Of a stretch of DNA of 44,769 nucleotides, positions 24,101 through 33,573 are shown one piece after another. Source of the stretch: Ignavibacteria bacterium (GTDB lineage Bacteria; Bacteroidota; Ignavibacteria; Ignavibacteriales; Ignavibacteriaceae); contig JAUYAB010000074.1 in assembly GCA_030693705.1 (NCBI GenBank), positions 1-44,769 on the forward strand, written 5' to 3'. Position numbers and translations under genes: made by a program. Within the stretch, counting starts at the first letter, position 1, and each line of letters opens with the position of its first letter. The notes beneath the pieces were generated by a model. It was not told where the DNA came from. It did no database searches and was given only the letters and a program-made list of their open reading frames with translations.

Positions 24101-25594
24101 ATGACATCTTCAAAAAGATTAAAAATTCTATTCGTTACTTCAGAGTTATTTCCATTTATGAAAACAGGCGGGTTAGCGGATGTTTCGGCAGCGCTTCCGC
24201 AAATGCTAACTGAATTAGGACACGAAGTAAGAATTTTAGTTCCAAAGTATGGAGCAATTGACAGCAGAAAATACAAAATTCACGAAGTTGTACGGTTAAA
24301 AGATATCACCGTAAAAATAGGTGAAAAGGACGTAGTCTTTTCACTCCGTTCTTCATTTTTACCTTCACAGCGCGTTCGTGTGCAAATATATTTCTTAGAT
24401 AATCAGGAATATTTTGGAAGCAGAAAAAGCCTTTACACCGATCCAATTTCCGGCGCTGATTATAAAGATAACGATGAACGGTTCATCTTGATGGCTAAAT
24501 CGGTATTTCAGTTAATAACCCTTTTAGGGTGGGTTCCCGATATAATCCACAGCAACGATTGGCAATGCGGATTAATTCCGGCTTATCACAAAAATGTTTA
24601 TGCAAATGAAGCTCCGTTCGATTCGATAAAGAGTATTTTCACTATTCATAATTTAGCTTACCAGGGAATTTTTCCGGCTTCAACTTTTGATAAGACCGAA
24701 CTGCCGAAAACCATGGCAAATGATAAGCATTCGTTACTCGATGGCAAATTCAATTTTCTCAAAAACGGTATTCAATACGCAGACTATCTTACCACGGTAA
24801 GTGAAGGATATGCAAAAGAGATTGTGACGAAAAAGGAAGTTAGTTTGGATTTACAGCCATGTCTTGCAAAACGAAAATCAACTCTTCAAGGCATTGTGAA
24901 CGGAATTGATACTACGGTTTGGAATCCGCAAACCGATAAATTTATCCCGCACAAATATTCGTTTGAAACGATCGCAAAAAAATTAGATGACAAGAAAATT
25001 TTAGTTGAACGGTTCGGGCTTCAGTTTGATGAAACCAGACCGGTCATCGGAATTATCTCCCGGTTGAACGATGTAAAAGGAATTGATCTGGTTATTGAAT
25101 CTTTTGAAGAATTGATGAAGATGGATATCCAGTTAGTTCTACTCGGAACCGGAGATAAAAAATATCAAACTGCTTTTGAAAAATTGACGAAAAAACATGC
25201 AGGTAAATTCGCTTCATACCTTGGATTCAATGATGATTTAGCTCATTTAATCGAAGCCGGCTCGGATATGCTCTTAATGCCTTCGAAGTTTGAGCCGTGC
25301 GGACTGAACCAAATGTACAGCCTGGTTTATGGAACAATTCCGATTGTTCGAGAGACCGGCGGTTTAGCCGATACAGTTTTGGGTTTTGATGAAAAGACCG
25401 GGGAAGGAAACGGATTTGTATTCCAGAAATATGAATCAGCCGCAATGCTAAAAGAAATAAAAAGAGCGGTAAAACTTTTCCAGGAAACGAAATCGTGGCA
25501 AAAAATAATCAAAAACGGAATGAAATCTGATTTCAGTTGGAAATCTTCCGCTAAAAAATATATTGAGTTATACAAAACGGTTTTGTCGATCTAA
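24101..25594 (+). CDS. glgA: Glycogen (starch) synthase
   Basis: This enzyme transfers glucose from ADP-glucose (or UDP-glucose) to growing glycogen. From ATG 24101 the protein has 497 residues, the normal GT5 length. The frame is open from 24056, but the AAGG a few bases before 24101 and the typical first strand (KILFVTSELFPFMKTGGLAD) favour the later start. Motifs are KTGGLADVSAALP (sugar-nucleotide loop), HSNDWQCGLIPAY, TIHNLAYQGIFP, ISRLNDVKGID (C-terminal Rossmann domain) and EPCGLNQMYSLVYGT (catalytic Glu region), then the helix TGGLADTV. The GmhB-like gene follows 3 nt later. No other glg gene is in the window. Confidence 0.95.
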   Translation: MTSSKRLKILFVTSELFPFMKTGGLADVSAALPQMLTELGHEVRILVPKYGAIDSRKYKIHEVVRLKDITVKIGEKDVVFSLRSSFLPSQRVRVQIYFLDNQEYFGSRKSLYTDPISGADYKDNDERFILMAKSVFQLITLLGWVPDIIHSNDWQCGLIPAYHKNVYANEAPFDSIKSIFTIHNLAYQGIFPASTFDKTELPKTMANDKHSLLDGKFNFLKNGIQYADYLTTVSEGYAKEIVTKKEVSLDLQPCLAKRKSTLQGIVNGIDTTVWNPQTDKFIPHKYSFETIAKKLDDKKILVERFGLQFDETRPVIGIISRLNDVKGIDLVIESFEELMKMDIQLVLLGTGDKKYQTAFEKLTKKHAGKFASYLGFNDDLAHLIEAGSDMLLMPSKFEPCGLNQMYSLVYGTIPIVRETGGLADTVLGFDEKTGEGNGFVFQKYESAAMLKEIKRAVKLFQETKSWQKIIKNGMKSDFSWKSSAKKYIELYKTVLSI

Positions 25595-25597
25595 AAT

Positions 25598-26170
25598 ATG
25601 AGCATTGCCGTTTTCCTCGATCGAGATGGAACCCTGAACGAAGATACGGGCTACATCGGAGACCCGACCAAAGTTATCCTTTTCCCCGGAGTTCCGGAAG
25701 CTTTAGCTTCTTTAAAAAATGATTTTCATTTTAAGTTGATAGTGGTTTCTAATCAAGGCGGAATTGCCCGCGGAATTATTACCGAAGAACAGGTAATTTC
25801 TGTTAATAAAAAGATTAACGAATTACTTCTTCCTTTTAAGGTACAGATCGACAAGTTTTTTTACTGCCCGTCTCATCCCGAGTATTCTTCTCCGGAAGTA
25901 TGTCTCTGCAGAAAACCTTCACCCAAAATGCTGAATGATGCTGCAAAAGAATTTGATGTTGATCTTTCCAAATCTTATCTCATCGGCGATACAAAAACCG
26001 ATATTGAATGTGCAATGAACGCCGGGGTGAAATCTATTCTTGTTAAAACCGGTTATGGCAATGCCCACCTTTCTCTCTTGTTTGAAGAAAAGAAAATCCC
26101 CAACTTTGTTGCCGAAAATTTCCCGGAAGCTGTTGACTTCCTTATTCATGATTTTAATGGAGATATTTAG
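25598..26170 (+). CDS. HAD phosphatase of the GmhB type (D-glycero-D-manno-heptose bisphosphatase-like)
   Basis: This 190-residue HAD-fold phosphatase is a close match to GmhB, which removes a phosphate from heptose 1,7-bisphosphate in lipopolysaccharide core or S-layer heptose synthesis. Motif I FLDRDGTLNED (about residues 6-16) carries the nucleophile Asp, motif II is VVSNQGGIARG (about 50-60) and motif IV is GDTKTDIEC. The zinc loop is Cys-x-x-x-His with CLCRKP, as in GmhB. The histidinol phosphatase half of HisB has the same loop and cannot be fully excluded, but no hisB partner domain is fused. It follows glgA after 3 nt, so the two are co-transcribed. Confidence 0.85.
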   Translation: MSIAVFLDRDGTLNEDTGYIGDPTKVILFPGVPEALASLKNDFHFKLIVVSNQGGIARGIITEEQVISVNKKINELLLPFKVQIDKFFYCPSHPEYSSPEVCLCRKPSPKMLNDAAKEFDVDLSKSYLIGDTKTDIECAMNAGVKSILVKTGYGNAHLSLLFEEKKIPNFVAENFPEAVDFLIHDFNGDI

Positions 26171-27382
26171 TTGAATTATTTGAAAAATATTTTTCTTGTC
26201 CGCCAAAAATTCAGTTATGTTTTGGCACTCTTGATTCTCGTTCCGTTTTTATTTACCGCTTGCAGTGATGATCCTTCTTCATTAGGAAGCGATTTATTAA
26301 ATCAGGACAATATTATTGTTTCTAAATTAGATTCGTATATAGACACTCTTTCACAAACTTTTGAACCTCATCAAGCTAAATTATCACTTAGTTCTTCGGA
26401 AGTTCTTCTAATCGGCAAAGATGCAAATGTTGAATCGCAAATTCTTCTTGCATTTTATGTTTCGGTTGATAGTAAATACCTCAGCGATCTTGATTCCGGT
26501 TTAACTTTTCTCTCAGCCGAGGTTTCTTTTAATCGAACTTATTATTTCGGAGATACGTTACAGCCTTTCAATGTTGGTATTCATCAAGTAACCTCAAGTT
26601 GGAATTCACTTTTTACAGCCGATTCAATGGCAAAGTTAACTTACGACCAATCTTCTATTGCACAATCAACTACCATTGATTGGAATAGTTATAAATTTTC
26701 GGTGAATCCAAGTTTGGCAAAAGAATGGTTTACCTCTGCAAAGGATACTGCGCTGGCAAAAAATTACGGACTCTTATTTAAACCCAATGGAAATTGTCGC
26801 TTTACGGGATTTGCTGCTTCTACTTCGTATAATGGCGATGTTCCGACTATTAAGATTATTGTGAAGAAAACTTCTGCGTACGAAACATATCAAGATACGT
26901 TAACATACGACGGTTCGGTAGATGTACATACAATCCAAGGAACTTTTCCCGAAGCATCGAACAAAACGCTAACCATCCAAAGCGGAACCGGCGTACAGGG
27001 GAAATTGTGGTTCGATCTTTCAAAACTACCGGCAGATGCGGTTGTAAATACCGCTAAGTTGACGTTGAGTGTCGATACTCTAAATATAAAAGTTGGTTCA
27101 TCATACACAGACGCTTTGCTTGCTTATCAAATAGCTGATTCGACAACCGATTCAACAAATTCTCTGTTTGTCGTTTCGCTTACTCATTCAGGTAATACCT
27201 ATACCGGAGATGTTGCAAGAATTATCAACGATGCGGTTATCACAAAAAATAATTACGGAATGTTGATCTTACCTTCTTATCAAGTTAAGGGGATAGAAAA
27301 TTTTGCCTTATTTAATAACAACCCGGTGAATGGGGAATTAAAACCACGATTAACCATCACTTATTCACAGAAAAAGAAATAA
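26171..27382 (+). CDS. Lipoprotein with DNRLRE/DUF4270-like beta-sandwich
   Basis: This exported lipoprotein has 403 residues. It starts at TTG, with GGAG 11-14 nt ahead, immediately behind the GmhB-like gene. A signal sequence of about 30 residues ends in the lipobox LFTAC, then SDDPSSLGSDLL follows. The body is all-beta: LLAFYVSVDSKYLSD, then GKLWFDLSKLPADAVVNTAK is the pattern of DNRLRE-type or DUF4270 domains common in Bacteroidota surface proteins. The first part (about 60-230) and the second (about 250-400) look like two related sandwiches. It is followed by the outer-membrane protein after 8 nt, suggesting the two work together. Substrate unknown. Confidence 0.7.
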   Translation: MNYLKNIFLVRQKFSYVLALLILVPFLFTACSDDPSSLGSDLLNQDNIIVSKLDSYIDTLSQTFEPHQAKLSLSSSEVLLIGKDANVESQILLAFYVSVDSKYLSDLDSGLTFLSAEVSFNRTYYFGDTLQPFNVGIHQVTSSWNSLFTADSMAKLTYDQSSIAQSTTIDWNSYKFSVNPSLAKEWFTSAKDTALAKNYGLLFKPNGNCRFTGFAASTSYNGDVPTIKIIVKKTSAYETYQDTLTYDGSVDVHTIQGTFPEASNKTLTIQSGTGVQGKLWFDLSKLPADAVVNTAKLTLSVDTLNIKVGSSYTDALLAYQIADSTTDSTNSLFVVSLTHSGNTYTGDVARIINDAVITKNNYGMLILPSYQVKGIENFALFNNNPVNGELKPRLTITYSQKKK

Positions 27383-27390
27383 GAAATTTT

Positions 27391-28638
27391 ATGAAATACT
27401 TAAAAAAAATAGCTTTATTTGTTGTTTTGGGATTACCACTTTTTGCTCAGGTTAATTCTCCTTATTCACGGTACGGTATTGGTGAATTGGAATATTCCTA
27501 TTCTGCCAGAAGAGCCGGGATGGGCGGTCTTGGCGTGGCAATGGATGACAACGCCTTTATTTCAATGCTTAATCCTGCGGCATGGCATTCGATCGGTTTG
27601 ACAAGAATTGAAATTGCAACTTACTTTAACGGAAATTTTGTTAAAGATCAAAACCAAAAAAGTTTTTATTCCGGCGGATATTTTTCGGGATTCTCCTTCG
27701 CATTTCCAATTAGTAAACAATACGGAATCGCTTTTGCGATGGGATTAGTCCCGTTGTCTAAAGTTGCTTACGAAAGTAAAGTGAGCGTAATTAATCCCCT
27801 AACACAAACGGAAGATTATTCATTGATTTATTCGGGAGACGGCGGACTTTCAAAAGTTTTTCTCGGAACATCCTATACACTTCCGTTCGATCTAAGCCTT
27901 GGTGCAATGTTAGATTATAATTTCGGTACCCTGGCTTACCACTCACAACTTGAGTATCCCGGCACCAGCACTATTTCAAATTCTTCCTTTAAATCTGAAT
28001 ATAAGGTAAAAGGTTTGGGCGGCACATTCGGTTTGATCTCACCTAATTTAAGTGAAAGTATTTTTAAAAGTGAAAAAATTCAAGATTTCAGATTAGGCGC
28101 GGCGATTTCTTTTACTTCTAACATGTCTGCAGATACATCTTTTACAAAACTTGGCGCGTATGTAAATGATACGCTCTCGCAAGGAATAACATCAATGAAA
28201 ATTCCTCCAAGATTTACTTTTGGAGCATCGGCAAAGTTGAGTCCTCGTACACAAATTTATGCCGATTATCTTTTCCAAAATTGGGCTTATTATTCCATCT
28301 CCGGAAACACGAATACTAATTTGCAAAATGTTTCGAAAATCAGTTTGGGAATTGAATATAAAAACAGCTCGCAAGCTTACACGCTATCAGATTTAATTAT
28401 CTGGCGCGGCGGTTTTAGCTACGGAAATTCTCCTTATAAAATTAACGGGATAAGCATCAACGAACTTTCTGTAAGCGCCGGCGTTTCGTTACCGTTCAGC
28501 AGAGAAAATTATTTAGATCTCTCTCTCCAATATATTTCAAGAGGTTCAACCGATCCGGGCTTACTAAAAGAAAATATTCTCAAACTCGGCGCTTCTTTAA
28601 GTCTGGGTGAACTTTGGTTTGTTCGACAAGATTATTAA
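27391..28638 (+). CDS. Outer-membrane beta-barrel protein of Bacteroidota type
   Basis: This 415-residue protein begins with a signal peptide (KKIALFVVLGLPLFAQ) and then the NSPYSRYGIG start that recurs in a family of Bacteroidota outer-membrane proteins distantly like FadL/OmpP1. GMGGLGVAMDDNAFISMLNP (about residues 45-64) is the conserved first segment. The rest alternates short hydrophobic strands and turns, and the last strand ends in a barrel-like aromatic LWFVRQDY. It most likely sits in the outer membrane. It follows the lipoprotein at 26171 by 8 nt and precedes glyA, so it may share a transcript with both. No transported substrate can be named. Confidence 0.75.
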   Translation: MKYLKKIALFVVLGLPLFAQVNSPYSRYGIGELEYSYSARRAGMGGLGVAMDDNAFISMLNPAAWHSIGLTRIEIATYFNGNFVKDQNQKSFYSGGYFSGFSFAFPISKQYGIAFAMGLVPLSKVAYESKVSVINPLTQTEDYSLIYSGDGGLSKVFLGTSYTLPFDLSLGAMLDYNFGTLAYHSQLEYPGTSTISNSSFKSEYKVKGLGGTFGLISPNLSESIFKSEKIQDFRLGAAISFTSNMSADTSFTKLGAYVNDTLSQGITSMKIPPRFTFGASAKLSPRTQIYADYLFQNWAYYSISGNTNTNLQNVSKISLGIEYKNSSQAYTLSDLIIWRGGFSYGNSPYKINGISINELSVSAGVSLPFSRENYLDLSLQYISRGSTDPGLLKENILKLGASLSLGELWFVRQDY

Positions 28639-28658
28639 TAATAAGTAAAAGATAGAAT

Positions 28659-29948
28659 ATGAATTTCATAAAAAACGATCCTGAAATTGCTAAGGTTCTT
28701 CAATTGGAATTGGAGAGGCAGCAATTCAATTTAGAATTAATCGCTTCCGAAAATTTTGTAAGTCCTGCAGTTCTTGAAGCTGCCGGCTCAGTTTTAACTA
28801 ATAAATATGCTGAAGGTTATCCGGGCAAACGTTACTACGGCGGCTGCGAATTTGTTGATCTTGCTGAAGACCTTGCGCGTGAAAGATTAAAAAAATTGTA
28901 CGGTGCGGAATATGTGAACGTTCAACCCCATAGCGGCTCACAGGCAAATATGGCGGTCTTCTTTTCTATTTTGAAACCGGGCGACAAGTTCATGGGATTA
29001 AGTCTTGCCCACGGCGGACATTTGACCCACGGTTCACCGGTTAATTTTTCCGGAATTTTATATCAGGCTTCCGGATACACTCTTTCAAAAGAAACCGGAC
29101 TTTTAGATTATAACTTGATCGAAGATTTAGCAAAAAAAGAGAGACCGAAATTAATCATAACCGGCGGCAGCGCTTATTCACGCGATTGGGATTATGAAAA
29201 GTTCAGACAAATTGCTGATTCAGTTGGTGCGTTTTTAATGTGCGATATGGCTCATCCTGCGGGATTAATTGCAACAGGTTTGTTGAATAATCCTTTGCAG
29301 CATTGCCATTTCGTTACTTCAACAACCCATAAAACGCTACGTGGACCGCGCGGCGGAATTATTTTGATGGGAAAAGATTTTGAAAATCCGATGGGAATAA
29401 AAACTCCAAAAGGTGATAGAACCAAAATGATGTCTGAAATTTTAGATTCAACTGTGATGCCGGGAATTCAAGGCGGACCGTTGATGCACATAATCATGGC
29501 AAAAGCTGTAGCATTTGGCGAAGCGCTTCAAGATTCATTTAAACTTTATACTGAACAAATTATTAAGAATGCAAAAACCCTCGCTTCCAAATTGATGGAA
29601 TATGATTTTGACATTATCTCAAACGGAACAGATAACCATTTAATGCTCGTTGATCTAACGAAGAAAAATGTTACCGGTAAAGTTGCCGAAATTGCTCTCG
29701 GAAAAGCCGGAATTACAGTGAACAAAAACATGATTCCATTCGATCAGAAAAGTCCTTTTGTAACAAGCGGAATTCGTGTTGGAACTCCCGCAATGACCAC
29801 ACGCGGAATGAAAGAAACTGAAATGGAAGTAATTGCTGAATTTATTAATCGTGCAGTGCAAAATTCTACTGACGATACCCAACTTGAAAAAATTAAAGCA
29901 GAAGTAAAAACTTTCTGTAAAGATTTTCCTTTGTACTCTGAACTTTAG
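28659..29948 (+). CDS. glyA: Serine hydroxymethyltransferase
   Basis: This PLP enzyme interconverts serine and glycine and makes 5,10-methylene-THF, the main source of one-carbon units. It has 429 residues. N-terminal [19 protein letters not shown] and [11 protein letters not shown] bind the folate/cofactor, [11 protein letters not shown] and AHGGHLTHG line the PLP pocket, and [13 protein letters not shown] carries the Schiff-base lysine (about residue 225). The C-terminus with [15 protein letters not shown] is complete. An internal NNPLQHCH element replaces the usual NPxPYAD sequence found in many bacteria, a small deviation that does not touch the catalytic residues. The TatC gene follows 18 nt later. 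Confidence 0.97.
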   Translation: MNFIKNDPEIAKVLQLELERQQFNLELIASENFVSPAVLEAAGSVLTNKYAEGYPGKRYYGGCEFVDLAEDLARERLKKLYGAEYVNVQPHSGSQANMAVFFSILKPGDKFMGLSLAHGGHLTHGSPVNFSGILYQASGYTLSKETGLLDYNLIEDLAKKERPKLIITGGSAYSRDWDYEKFRQIADSVGAFLMCDMAHPAGLIATGLLNNPLQHCHFVTSTTHKTLRGPRGGIILMGKDFENPMGIKTPKGDRTKMMSEILDSTVMPGIQGGPLMHIIMAKAVAFGEALQDSFKLYTEQIIKNAKTLASKLMEYDFDIISNGTDNHLMLVDLTKKNVTGKVAEIALGKAGITVNKNMIPFDQKSPFVTSGIRVGTPAMTTRGMKETEMEVIAEFINRAVQNSTDDTQLEKIKAEVKTFCKDFPLYSEL

Positions 29949-29966
29949 CAGCAGAAGAAAAATTTA

Positions 29967-30719
29967 GTGGAAGATAATTCGAACAAAACAATTGGAAACG
30001 GCGAACATGAAGTTGAGATGACTTTTCTTGATCACCTTGAAGAGCTTCGCTGGCGGATTATTTATTCTTTGATCGGAATTGTTGTGGGGGCAATTGTGTG
30101 TTTTGTTTTCATAGACTTTTTAGTTGATACCGTTCTGCTTGGTCCCTCGAAAAAAGTTGGCGCCGATCTCCAAAATTTAAAACCCTTCGGACAAGTATTT
30201 CTCTATTTCCAGGTAGCGATTGTCGGCGGATTCATTTTAAGCATCCCAAACGTCTTCTATCAATTATGGCGGTTTATTTCTCCGGCGTTACGCAAGCATG
30301 AAAAAAAATATATTCTTTCGATAGTTATTTTTTCTTCATTCTGCTTTTTGTTCGGAATAGGGTTTGCCTATTTTGTTATGTTGCCTTTAACGCTTAATTT
30401 TGCGGCTCATTTTGGTACAACAACAATTAAAAATCAATTTTCGATTGATGAGTACATGTCGATAATTTTTAGCGTTATGCTCGGCGCCGGATTAATATTC
30501 GAACTGCCGATGATTTCATTTTTCTTAACAAAACTTGGGATATTAACTCCAACTTTTATGCGAAAATACAGAAGGCATGCGATCGTGGTAATCATGGTTT
30601 TAGCGGCTGTTCTTTCTCCGGGAACTGATCCGGTATCTCAAGTTGTGTTAGCCGTTCCTTTGCTCGTACTTTACGAATTGAGCATTATTATTTCAAAATA
30701 TTCAGTGAAAAAATCTTGA
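29967..30719 (+). CDS. tatC: Twin-arginine translocase subunit TatC
   Basis: This is the polytopic receptor of the Tat export system in the inner membrane, where it binds twin-arginine signal peptides. The 250-residue protein starts at GTG 29967. After an acidic N-terminal stretch, FLDHLEELRWRI (about residues 20-31) is the diagnostic cytoplasmic motif. Six hydrophobic spans follow, with GLIFELPMISFFLTKLG before the fifth span and SPGTDPVSQVVLAVPL near the end, both family hallmarks. tatA and tatB are not adjacent. The stop codon overlaps the start of the polyprenyl synthase gene by 4 nt, showing translational coupling. Confidence 0.95.
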   Translation: MEDNSNKTIGNGEHEVEMTFLDHLEELRWRIIYSLIGIVVGAIVCFVFIDFLVDTVLLGPSKKVGADLQNLKPFGQVFLYFQVAIVGGFILSIPNVFYQLWRFISPALRKHEKKYILSIVIFSSFCFLFGIGFAYFVMLPLTLNFAAHFGTTTIKNQFSIDEYMSIIFSVMLGAGLIFELPMISFFLTKLGILTPTFMRKYRRHAIVVIMVLAAVLSPGTDPVSQVVLAVPLLVLYELSIIISKYSVKKS

Positions 30720-31696
30720 ACAACGTCTCTCTAACAAATATTAGCAAACCGATAAAAATCGAACTTTCGGAATTCTCAGAAGTTTTTAGCGAATCGATGA
30801 AATCCAAAGTTGGATTGGTTGATTTAGTTACCAAATATATTTTAAAACAAAAAGGAAAGAAGATTCGCCCTCTTTTAGTTCTTCTTTCATCTAAAATAGC
30901 CGGAGAAGTAAACGAACGAACCTACCGCGGAGCTGTATTAGTTGAACTTCTTCATACAGCTACACTCGTTCACGATGATGTTGTTGATAATGCAGATAAG
31001 CGAAGAGGATTTCCTTCCATTAATGCAATTTGGAAAAATAAAATTGCCGTACTAATGGGAGACTACTTACTTTCCCGCGGGTTGATGATTGCGGTTGCAG
31101 GAAAAGATTTCGATTTCCTGAAAATAATGACCGACACGGTAAAGCGGATGTCTGAAGGGGAATTGCTCCAAATTCAGAAAACCCGAAAGCTTGATATTAA
31201 CGAAGAAACCTATTTCAAAATTATTGCCGATAAAACCGCTTCGTTATTTGAAACTTGTTGTGAGATCGGCGCGAGAAGTGCATCAGACAATGCAGAGTTT
31301 CATATTGCAATGCGGAAATATGGTGAGTACCTTGGAATCGCCTTTCAGATTAAAGATGATATACTTGATTACGAAGGTTCGGCAAAGTTATTCGGTAAAC
31401 CTATCGGAGGAGATATTAAAGAAAAGAAAATCACTCTTCCGTTAATTTATTCTTTAGCCCAATCGACAAAAGATGAAGCGTCAAAAATTAAAAAACTTAT
31501 AAAAAGTGGAAGCAAAAAAGATTCCGTTTCCGAAGTCATCAATTTTGTGCATGCTAAAAAAGGAATTGCTTACGCCGAAAGAATTGCAAAAGAATATGCA
31601 GAGAAGGCTAAACGCTGCCTAGAACCGTTTCCCGAAAATGCTTCCAAAACTTCTTTATCTACTTTAATCGACTTTGTGATAGAGAGAAAGCAGTAA
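30716..31696 (+). CDS. Long-chain polyprenyl diphosphate synthase
   Basis: This trans-prenyltransferase condenses isopentenyl diphosphate on an allylic primer to make the side chain of menaquinone or another polyprenyl lipid. It has 326 residues, starting at TTG overlapping the tatC stop. Both Asp-rich motifs are present: DDVVD with DNADKRRG (about residues 86-97) and DDILD (about residues 213-217), plus KGKKIRPLL near residue 45 and KTASLFETCCEIGA. Small residues before the first motif (LLHTATLVHDD) fit a long-chain product. The product length is an inference. No terminator is visible before the next gene. Confidence 0.9.
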   Translation: MNNVSLTNISKPIKIELSEFSEVFSESMKSKVGLVDLVTKYILKQKGKKIRPLLVLLSSKIAGEVNERTYRGAVLVELLHTATLVHDDVVDNADKRRGFPSINAIWKNKIAVLMGDYLLSRGLMIAVAGKDFDFLKIMTDTVKRMSEGELLQIQKTRKLDINEETYFKIIADKTASLFETCCEIGARSASDNAEFHIAMRKYGEYLGIAFQIKDDILDYEGSAKLFGKPIGGDIKEKKITLPLIYSLAQSTKDEASKIKKLIKSGSKKDSVSEVINFVHAKKGIAYAERIAKEYAEKAKRCLEPFPENASKTSLSTLIDFVIERKQ

Positions 31697-31733
31697 AAAG
31701 GGGTTAAATTGTCATTTAAATTCATCCCACGAA

Positions 31734-31768
31734 TTTGTTGATTATCAACACGTCTATAGTTATATTTG
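31734..31768 (+). promoter_or_regulatory. TTTG / TAnnTTTG promoter of the DUF177-rpmF-fab block
   Basis: TTTG at 31734-31737 and TATATTTG at 31761-31768, 28 nt before the first ATG of the block, agree with the Bacteroidota -33/-7 pattern. This would be the main promoter for the long lipid cluster. Confidence 0.5.
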
Positions 31769-31796
31769 GCAAGTTTTTTACGCATTCTTTTGTAAT

Positions 31797-32303
31797 ATGA
31801 TACTAAAAATTGCAAATCTTAGTGAAGGAATTCACGAACTGTTCTTTGACGGGAAACCTGGAGAAATCGGCTTGCCGAAACCGTTTTTAAATTCATTTAA
31901 AATTAATTTGAAGATGGATAAGCGCCATAATCAAATTGTTCTTGATGCAGTTCTATCACTTGAAGCAAAATTTGAATGCGATAGATGCATCACTGAATTT
32001 ATTCAGCCGATTGAGACTAATTTTAAGCATGTTTATCTCTTCGGGAATGAAATACCGGATAATGAGGATGAGTCGGTTACTTACCTTTCATTTGAAGCCG
32101 ATAAGATAGACATCTCGCAAGAGATTTATGACTACGCCGAGATAGCAATTCCGTTAAAGAAAATTTGCCAGAAAGATTGCAAAGGATTATGTTCCCGGTG
32201 CGGAACTAATTTAAACGTAAAAACATGTGACTGTAAAAGCGAAGAAATTGACGCTCGTTGGTTACCGTTACAACAATTAAAAAACAAATTACCAAATAAC
32301 TAA
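31797..32303 (+). CDS. DUF177 (YceD) protein
   Basis: This 168-residue protein belongs to the widespread DUF177/YceD family, almost always found directly before rpmF, as here. Its role is not firmly established; it is linked to 23S rRNA or ribosome assembly. The N-terminal half is beta-rich. Four or more cysteines in the middle and C-terminus (CDRCITEF near residue 60; CQKDCKGLCSRCG and KTCDCKS near 125-145) form the metal-binding pattern seen in this family. rpmF starts 18 nt later, and the two should be co-translated. A TAnnTTTG promoter precedes it. Confidence 0.9.
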   Translation: MILKIANLSEGIHELFFDGKPGEIGLPKPFLNSFKINLKMDKRHNQIVLDAVLSLEAKFECDRCITEFIQPIETNFKHVYLFGNEIPDNEDESVTYLSFEADKIDISQEIYDYAEIAIPLKKICQKDCKGLCSRCGTNLNVKTCDCKSEEIDARWLPLQQLKNKLPNN

Positions 32304-32321
32304 AGTAAAATAGGGAAGCAA

Positions 32322-32501
32322 ATGCCAAATCCTAAAAGAAAAATGTCTAAAACTAGACGAGATAAAAGAAGAACACACTATAAAGCCGAAGCTCCGGCGT
32401 TAAGCGCTTGTTCAAACTGTGGTGAAATGAAATTAGCTCATCACGCATGCCCAAGCTGTGGTTACTACAACGGCCGCTCAATGTTAATTCCGAAAAATTA
32501 A
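32322..32501 (+). CDS. rpmF: 50S ribosomal protein L32
   Basis: This is a small zinc-ribbon protein of the large ribosomal subunit, 59 residues long. It begins MPNPKRKMSKTRRDKRR and ends GRSMLIPKN. Two CxxC pairs (CSNCGEMK and CPSCGYYN) make the four-Cys zinc site, so this is the zinc-containing L32 rather than the zinc-free paralogue. GGGAAG lies shortly upstream. It is placed, as in many bacteria, between DUF177 and plsX, which links ribosome supply to lipid synthesis. Confidence 0.97.
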   Translation: MPNPKRKMSKTRRDKRRTHYKAEAPALSACSNCGEMKLAHHACPSCGYYNGRSMLIPKN

Positions 32502-32511
32502 TCCGACTTAC

Positions 32512-33534
32512 ATGCCTTTATCTTCTTCCGATTCTCCTAAGTGCAAAATACTTGTTGATGCGATGGGGGGCGATTTCGCCCCTCAGCACGAAGTGCTTGG
32601 AGCTCTTTCCGCTTTAAACGAAAATAAATCTTTTCATTTGATTCTTGTTGGTGACGATGAAAAAATTAAAGCGATCGCAAAGGAAAATAATCTCTCATTG
32701 GAAGGTGTAGAAATTATTCATTCGGATGAAGTAATTACAATGCACGATTCTCCAACAACAGCACTAAAGACAAAACAAAAATCTTCGTTAGTTATCGGTG
32801 CTAAGTTAGTTGCCTCCGGTGGTGCCGATGCTTTTGTAAGCGCTGGAAATACGGGCGCGGTTGCTGCCGCGGGAACGTTGCTGATAGGAAGATTACCGGG
32901 AGTAGAAAGACCGACAATTGGAACGTACATTCCAAATTTAAAAGGTATAACAACCGTTTTTGATGTTGGCGCTTTTGTGGACTCAAAACCGCAGCATCTT
33001 GTCGGATACGCAAAGTTAGCAAATGTATATGTTCGAGAAATGTTTGGAATTCAAAATCCAACGATCGGCTTACTTTCGGTTGGAGAAGAAAATGAGAAGG
33101 GAAATAAAGTTACCAAGGAAACTTTCGACCTTCTTAAAAATTCTAATTTAAATTTTTACGGTAACATCGAGGGACGCGATATTTTGCTCGGAACGGTTAA
33201 CATAGTTATTTGCGATGGTTTTGTTGGAAATATTTTACTCAAGTTTGGCGAATCTTTTATGAAAATTATGAAGCCATTGCTTAAAAAAACCGCCGATGCA
33301 AATTTCTTCGATAAAATTAAGATAGCTCTTTCACGGAACGCAATTAGAAAAACTTTTAAAGTGTTTGATCCGAATGAATACGGAGGAATTCCTCTCCTCG
33401 GGGTTAAAGCGATTACAATTATTGGACATGGGTCAAGTTCCGCTCTGGGGATAAAAAACATGGTTCTTAAAGCAAAAGATATGCATGACAAAAAATTGAT
33501 TGCAAAACTTGCTAAGGAAATGAACAAACAATAA
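32512..33534 (+). CDS. plsX: Phosphate acyltransferase PlsX
   Basis: PlsX makes acyl-phosphate from acyl-ACP, the substrate of PlsY for the first acylation of glycerol 3-phosphate. It is a peripheral inner-membrane enzyme. The 340-residue protein starts with the ILVDAMGGDFAP strand (about residues 13-24) and has SAGNTGAVAAAG (about 108-119), a family signature, GLLSVGEENEKGN and DGFVGNILLKFGES. The start at ATG 32512 is 10 nt after the rpmF stop, and no strong ribosome site is seen. It leads the fab genes as usual in bacteria. Confidence 0.96.
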   Translation: MPLSSSDSPKCKILVDAMGGDFAPQHEVLGALSALNENKSFHLILVGDDEKIKAIAKENNLSLEGVEIIHSDEVITMHDSPTTALKTKQKSSLVIGAKLVASGGADAFVSAGNTGAVAAAGTLLIGRLPGVERPTIGTYIPNLKGITTVFDVGAFVDSKPQHLVGYAKLANVYVREMFGIQNPTIGLLSVGEENEKGNKVTKETFDLLKNSNLNFYGNIEGRDILLGTVNIVICDGFVGNILLKFGESFMKIMKPLLKKTADANFFDKIKIALSRNAIRKTFKVFDPNEYGGIPLLGVKAITIIGHGSSSALGIKNMVLKAKDMHDKKLIAKLAKEMNKQ

Positions 33535-33573
33535 GTCCCTGCCACTCGCAGGTTTATCTTTAATAATGGATGA

